A stretch of DNA of 9,326 nt, from NCBI GenBank assembly GCA_015661715.1, contig DQVN01000028.1, positions 1 to 9,326 on the forward strand, given 5' to 3'. Position numbers and translations under genes: made by a program. The notes beneath the pieces are model-generated. The model had not been told where the DNA came from. It saw only the letters and a list, made by a program, of their open reading frames with translations, and made no database searches. How positions within the stretch are numbered: the first letter of the stretch is position 1; every line of letters starts with the position of its first letter. Origin of the DNA: Sulfurivirga caldicuralii. Its GTDB lineage: Bacteria; Pseudomonadota; Gammaproteobacteria; Thiomicrospirales; Thiomicrospiraceae. Below, in pieces: positions 6,525 through 9,326 of the stretch.

Positions 6525-7895
6525 TCACATCTCCGTCAAGGCGGCCACCGCGTCAGCCAGAGTACGCACTGCGGTAACGCTCATACCCTCAATAGCCTGG
6601 CGCGGCCGATTGGCCCAGGGCACCAGGGCGTGACGAAAACCATGCTTGACTGCCTCGGCAATACGCTCCTGACCGGATCGCACCGGACGAATTTCCCCGG
6701 CCAGACCCACTTCACCAAAAACGATCAGATCATCAGGCAGGGGGTGCCCACGCAGACTGGAGAGGATAGCCGCCAGTATTGCCAGATCCGCTGCCGTTTC
6801 CGTGATCTTGACGCCACCGACCACATTGAGATAGACATCCTGATCCGCTGCCTGAATGCCTCCATGGCGATGCAATACGGCCAGCAACATGGCCAGCCGG
6901 TTCTGATCCAGCCCCACCGTCACCCGTCGGGGGGCGCCAAATGGCGATGTGTCCACCAACGCCTGCAGCTCCACCAGCAGGGGGCGGGTGCCTTCCCACA
7001 TCACCATGACCACCGATCCGGGCGCACCTTTGACCTCTCGACTGAGGAAGATGGCCGAAGGGTTTTTCACCTGTTTCATGCCCTGCTCGGTCATGGCGAA
7101 CACACCCAGTTCATTGACGGCGCCAAAACGGTTCTTCAGTGCCCGCAAGGTACGGAAGCGCCCATCGGCCTCCCCTTCTAGAAATAAGACTGCATCGACA
7201 ATATGCTCCAATACCCGTGGGCCTGCCACCTCGCCGGCTTTGGTCACATGCCCCACCAGGAAAATGGCGCACTGGTTCTGCTTAGCAAAACGGGTCAAGG
7301 CGGCCGCCGACTCTCGCACCTGACTGACACTGCCCGGTGCGCTACTGATTTCAGCCAGGTGCATGGTCTGAATGGAATCCACCACCATCACCTGGGGCTG
7401 CAAACGGGCCGCCTGCTCCAGGATAGACGCTATTTCTGTTTCAGCCAACAGGTTTAATTTATCCCCCTTAAGATGCATGCGTGCCGCGCGCAGAGCCACC
7501 TGCTGCGGCGATTCCTCACCGGTGACATACAAGGTGGTGTAGCGCTCAGAGAGCAGCAACAGGGTTTGCAGCAACAGGGTGGACTTACCTACCCCGGGGT
7601 CACCACCAATCAGCGCCACCTCACCGGGCACCAACCCACCGCCCAGCACCCGATCCAGCTCGCGCATGCCGGTTGGCCAGCGGATGAGATCCGTGGCCTC
7701 AATATCGCTGAGGCGGCACAGGCGACTCTCGCGTACCCCGGCATACCCTTTGGCGCGGCTTTGATTTGTACTGACGGTTTGCAAGCGGATTTCCTGCAGG
7801 CTGTTCCAAGCGCCGCACTCGCTACAGCGCCCCTGCCATTTACTGAATTCAGCACCACATTCGCTGCAGACAAATGCCCGTTTAACCTTGGCCAT
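6525..7895 (-). CDS. radA: RadA (Sms) DNA repair / branch-migration ATPase, 456 aa
   Basis: RadA is a hexameric RecA-like motor that drives branch migration during homologous recombination. The domains are in the expected order: an N-terminal C4 zinc finger with Cys10-xx-Cys13 and Cys24-xx-Cys27; a RecA-type ATPase with Walker A GGDPGVGKST (97-106) and Walker B VMVVDS (about 169-174); the RadA-specific KNRFG motif at 254-258; and a C-terminal Lon-protease-like domain from about 275. The length matches E. coli RadA (460 aa). I set the start at the ATG of MAKVKRAFVC, which aligns with E. coli. An in-frame extension to 8030 would run through the petC terminator and the end of petC and is rejected. 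An ATG directly before it (7898) is also possible. The start lies only 18 nt past the petBC terminator U-tract, and thpR follows after 1 nt. Confidence 0.96.
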   Translation of the reverse strand: MAKVKRAFVCSECGAEFSKWQGRCSECGAWNSLQEIRLQTVSTNQSRAKGYAGVRESRLCRLSDIEATDLIRWPTGMRELDRVLGGGLVPGEVALIGGDPGVGKSTLLLQTLLLLSERYTTLYVTGEESPQQVALRAARMHLKGDKLNLLAETEIASILEQAARLQPQVMVVDSIQTMHLAEISSAPGSVSQVRESAAALTRFAKQNQCAIFLVGHVTKAGEVAGPRVLEHIVDAVLFLEGEADGRFRTLRALKNRFGAVNELGVFAMTEQGMKQVKNPSAIFLSREVKGAPGSVVMVMWEGTRPLLVELQALVDTSPFGAPRRVTVGLDQNRLAMLLAVLHRHGGIQAADQDVYLNVVGGVKITETAADLAILAAILSSLRGHPLPDDLIVFGEVGLAGEIRPVRSGQERIAEAVKHGFRHALVPWANRPRQAIEGMSVTAVRTLADAVAALTEM

Positions 7896-7912
7896 CATAC
7901 GGTTCCAATACG

Positions 7913-7934
7913 AAAAACCCCGCAATTTGCGGGG
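7913..7934 (-). terminator. Intrinsic terminator of the petBC operon
   Basis: Read on the minus strand, CCCCGCAAATTGCGGGG forms a 6-7 bp GC-rich stem (7934-7918) with a tiny loop and is followed at once by TTTTT (7917-7913). It begins 15 nt after the petC stop codon. This is a standard Rho-independent terminator for the cytochrome bc1 operon, and it separates it from radA. Confidence 0.88.
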
Positions 7935-7948
7935 CCGGATGTATGCAC

Positions 7949-8611
7949 TTATTTGACATCCCGCCAGTACTCTTTTTTGAGTAGCCAGGCAATGATAAAG
8001 AAGAGGAACAGGAATAACAGCACTTTCCAACCCAACTCATAGCGGGTCAGCTTAATCGGCTCACCCACATACTCCATAAAGTTGGTCAGATCCCGCGCCA
8101 CCGCCTCCCGTTCAGCGGCCGTGGCAAAGCGGTATTGATCTTCCAATACATTGGGCATGGCTGTACCCGGCAAATAGTGGTTGTCCCAAACCCCTTTTTC
8201 CGGATCCTTCTCGAAATAACCCAATAAGAAGCTATAGATATAATCCGACCCTTTCAGACGGGCCATTAATGACAGATCCGGCGGTACAGTACCCAATACC
8301 TGGGCAATGGCTTGCAGATTCCCACGCGCCAGCACAACATCGGTAGGCTTGTTCAACCCATGAGCCATTTTTTCGATGACCTGCTCATCTGCCCACCCCA
8401 AATCCCGGGCAATACGGTTATAGCGCATATACTGGATACTATGACACGCCTGACAATAGTTAGCAAAGGCCACCGCACCACGCTGTAGGGATGCCTGATC
8501 CCACAGGTCGTTATCAGCCTGCTTCAATGCAGGGCCTCCCTGCCCGCCCCCGGCCCATGCTGCTATGGAGAAAAGAGCGCCCAAAACAATCGTTAAAATC
8601 CGCTTAGCCAT
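7949..8611 (-). CDS. petC: Cytochrome c1 (ubiquinol-cytochrome c reductase), 220 aa
   Basis: This is the c-type heme subunit of the cytochrome bc1 complex, passing electrons from the Rieske protein to a soluble or membrane cytochrome c in the periplasm. A signal sequence covers residues 1-20. The heme-binding motif is CQACH (Cys53, Cys56, His57) in FANYCQACHSIQYMRYNR, a typical cytochrome c1 context. The sixth ligand is probably Met152 in GTAMPNVL. PPDLSLMAR (110-118) and YLPGTAMPN are family-conserved. One C-terminal membrane anchor (about 194-212, LLFLFLFFIIAWLL) precedes the basic tail KKEYWRDVK, leaving the heme domain periplasmic. At 220 residues it is on the compact side of the family. 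It overlaps the end of petB by 8 nt (ATGGCTAA, 8611-8604), indicating coupled translation, and is closed by the terminator at 7913-7934. Confidence 0.96.
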   Translation of the reverse strand: MAKRILTIVLGALFSIAAWAGGGQGGPALKQADNDLWDQASLQRGAVAFANYCQACHSIQYMRYNRIARDLGWADEQVIEKMAHGLNKPTDVVLARGNLQAIAQVLGTVPPDLSLMARLKGSDYIYSFLLGYFEKDPEKGVWDNHYLPGTAMPNVLEDQYRFATAAEREAVARDLTNFMEYVGEPIKLTRYELGWKVLLFLFLFFIIAWLLKKEYWRDVK

Positions 8612-9326
8612 GGTAGGTCACCCTCGTTGGCACCGGTTTACACTTTTCATGTTTGGAGGTGAACGGCAACAGGATAAAAAAGAGGAAATAGGTGGCCGTA
8701 AACAACTGGGACAATTTGGTCAGCACCGGCGTCGCTGGCTGTGTACCCAACCAACCTAAGGCCAAGAAGCTCACCACCAGCATGGTCAGCAACAGCTTGT
8801 AGGAAGTGCCGCGATAGCGGATGGAGCGCACCTTGCACCGATCCAGCCAGGGCAATAGGAAAAGCACCGCAATGGCAGCTCCCATGGCCATGACCCCTAA
8901 GAATTTATCAGGAATAGCACGCAAAATGGCATAGAACGGGGTGAAATACCACACAGGTGCAATATGCTCCGGCGTCTTGAGCGGATTGGCTGGCTCAAAA
9001 TTGGGTGGCTCGAGGAAATAGCCACCCCCTTCCGGAAAGTAAAACACCACCACGGCGAACAGGAAAGCAAAGGCCACCGCACCCACTGTATCTTTAACGG
9101 AATAGTAAGGGTGGAACGGAATACCATCCAGCGGGGTGCCATCCGGCCCCTTGATCTGCTTGATTTCCACACCGTCAGGGTTGTTGGAGCCGACTCGATG
9201 CAGCGCTACGATATGCAGGAATACCAGGATCAATAAAACCAGCGGCAACGCGATCACATGCAGAGCAAAAAAGCGGTTCAGCGTGGCATCACTGATCACA
9301 TAGTCACCTCGGATCCAGGTGGCCAG
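8604..9326 (-). CDS. petB: Cytochrome b of the bc1 complex, C-terminal 240 residues (5' end outside the window)
   Basis: The frame is open to the window edge at 9326 (first visible codons LATWIRGDYVISDATLNRFF), so this is the C-terminal part of a cytochrome b of about 400 residues. The GTG at 9299 is internal and not a start. The visible part begins just before helix D, with the two heme-ligand histidines in ALHVIALPLV and FLHIVALH, spaced 15 residues apart. It continues through VGSNNPDG, several membrane helices, and the quinol-oxidation (Qo) loop PEHIAPVWYFTPFYAILR. The Qo tetrapeptide is PVWY (8957-8946) where mitochondria have PEWY. The 15-residue spacing and PVWY suit beta/gamma-proteobacterial bc1. 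Cytochrome b oxidises ubiquinol at Qo and reduces quinone at Qi. The Rieske gene petA is expected upstream, beyond the window. Confidence 0.96.
   Translation of the reverse strand: MATWIRGDYVISDATLNRFFALHVIALPLVLLILVFLHIVALHRVGSNNPDGVEIKQIKGPDGTPLDGIPFHPYYSVKDTVGAVAFAFLFAVVVFYFPEGGGYFLEPPNFEPANPLKTPEHIAPVWYFTPFYAILRAIPDKFLGVMAMGAAIAVLFLLPWLDRCKVRSIRYRGTSYKLLLTMLVVSFLALGWLGTQPATPVLTKLSQLFTATYFLFFILLPFTSKHEKCKPVPTRVTYHG

Noticed and set aside
7896..8030. 45-residue N-terminal extension of RadA
   Set aside because: It runs through the petBC terminator and the petC 3' end, and RadA homologues begin at MAK just before the zinc finger.
9297..9299. GTG as the start of the cytochrome b gene
   Set aside because: The frame stays open to the window edge and the upstream residues (TWIRGDYVISDATL) belong to cytochrome b; the gene is simply cut by the window.

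Overview
The window comes from a bacterial chromosome, most likely an aerobic gammaproteobacterium. This rests on the E. coli-like TrhP (YegQ), YfhL and RadA proteins, a cytochrome bc1 operon (petB-petC) of the beta/gamma-proteobacterial type, and an outer-membrane protein resembling the LbtU siderophore porins first described in Legionella. I cannot name the genus. No insertion sequence, CRISPR array, prophage gene or integrase is visible.

Left block, minus strand, 3242 down to 1. The gene order is trhP (tRNA U34 hydroxylation), tRNA-Pro(CGG), yfhL (2x[4Fe-4S] ferredoxin), a glutathione-S-transferase-fold protein, an exported protein of unknown function, and the first 25 codons of a probable UbiA-family prenyltransferase that runs off the window. 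The last four lie within 17 nt of each other or overlap by 1 or 4 nt, so they look like one operon. A near-consensus sigma70 promoter straddles the trhP stop codon and should drive the tRNA and, lacking a clear terminator, the downstream genes.

Middle block, plus strand, 3285 to 5759. A patatin-like/RssA-type hydrolase is divergent from trhP, with 42 bp between start codons. A 522-bp gene-free stretch follows. It holds a Fur-box-like sequence, a strong sigma70 promoter and a leader of about 345 nt with several inverted repeats and mutually exclusive pairings. This leads into the LbtU-like porin gene. The combination points to iron-repressed expression of an outer-membrane siderophore channel, possibly with an extra RNA-level control layer. 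The porin gene and its leader look more AT-rich than their surroundings.

Right block, minus strand, 9326 down to 5975. It carries petB (cytochrome b, 5' end outside the window) and petC (cytochrome c1), overlapping by 8 nt and ended by a textbook intrinsic terminator. Then comes radA (recombination branch-migration ATPase), starting 18 nt past the terminator, and thpR (RNA 2',3'-cyclic phosphodiesterase), 1 nt after radA. A convergent 215-bp gap separates thpR from the porin gene.

Most of the window is ordinary housekeeping content. The parts most worth a second look are the structured leader of the porin gene, the trhP/tRNA-Pro/yfhL arrangement, the unknown exported protein, and the PVWY quinol-site motif of cytochrome b.
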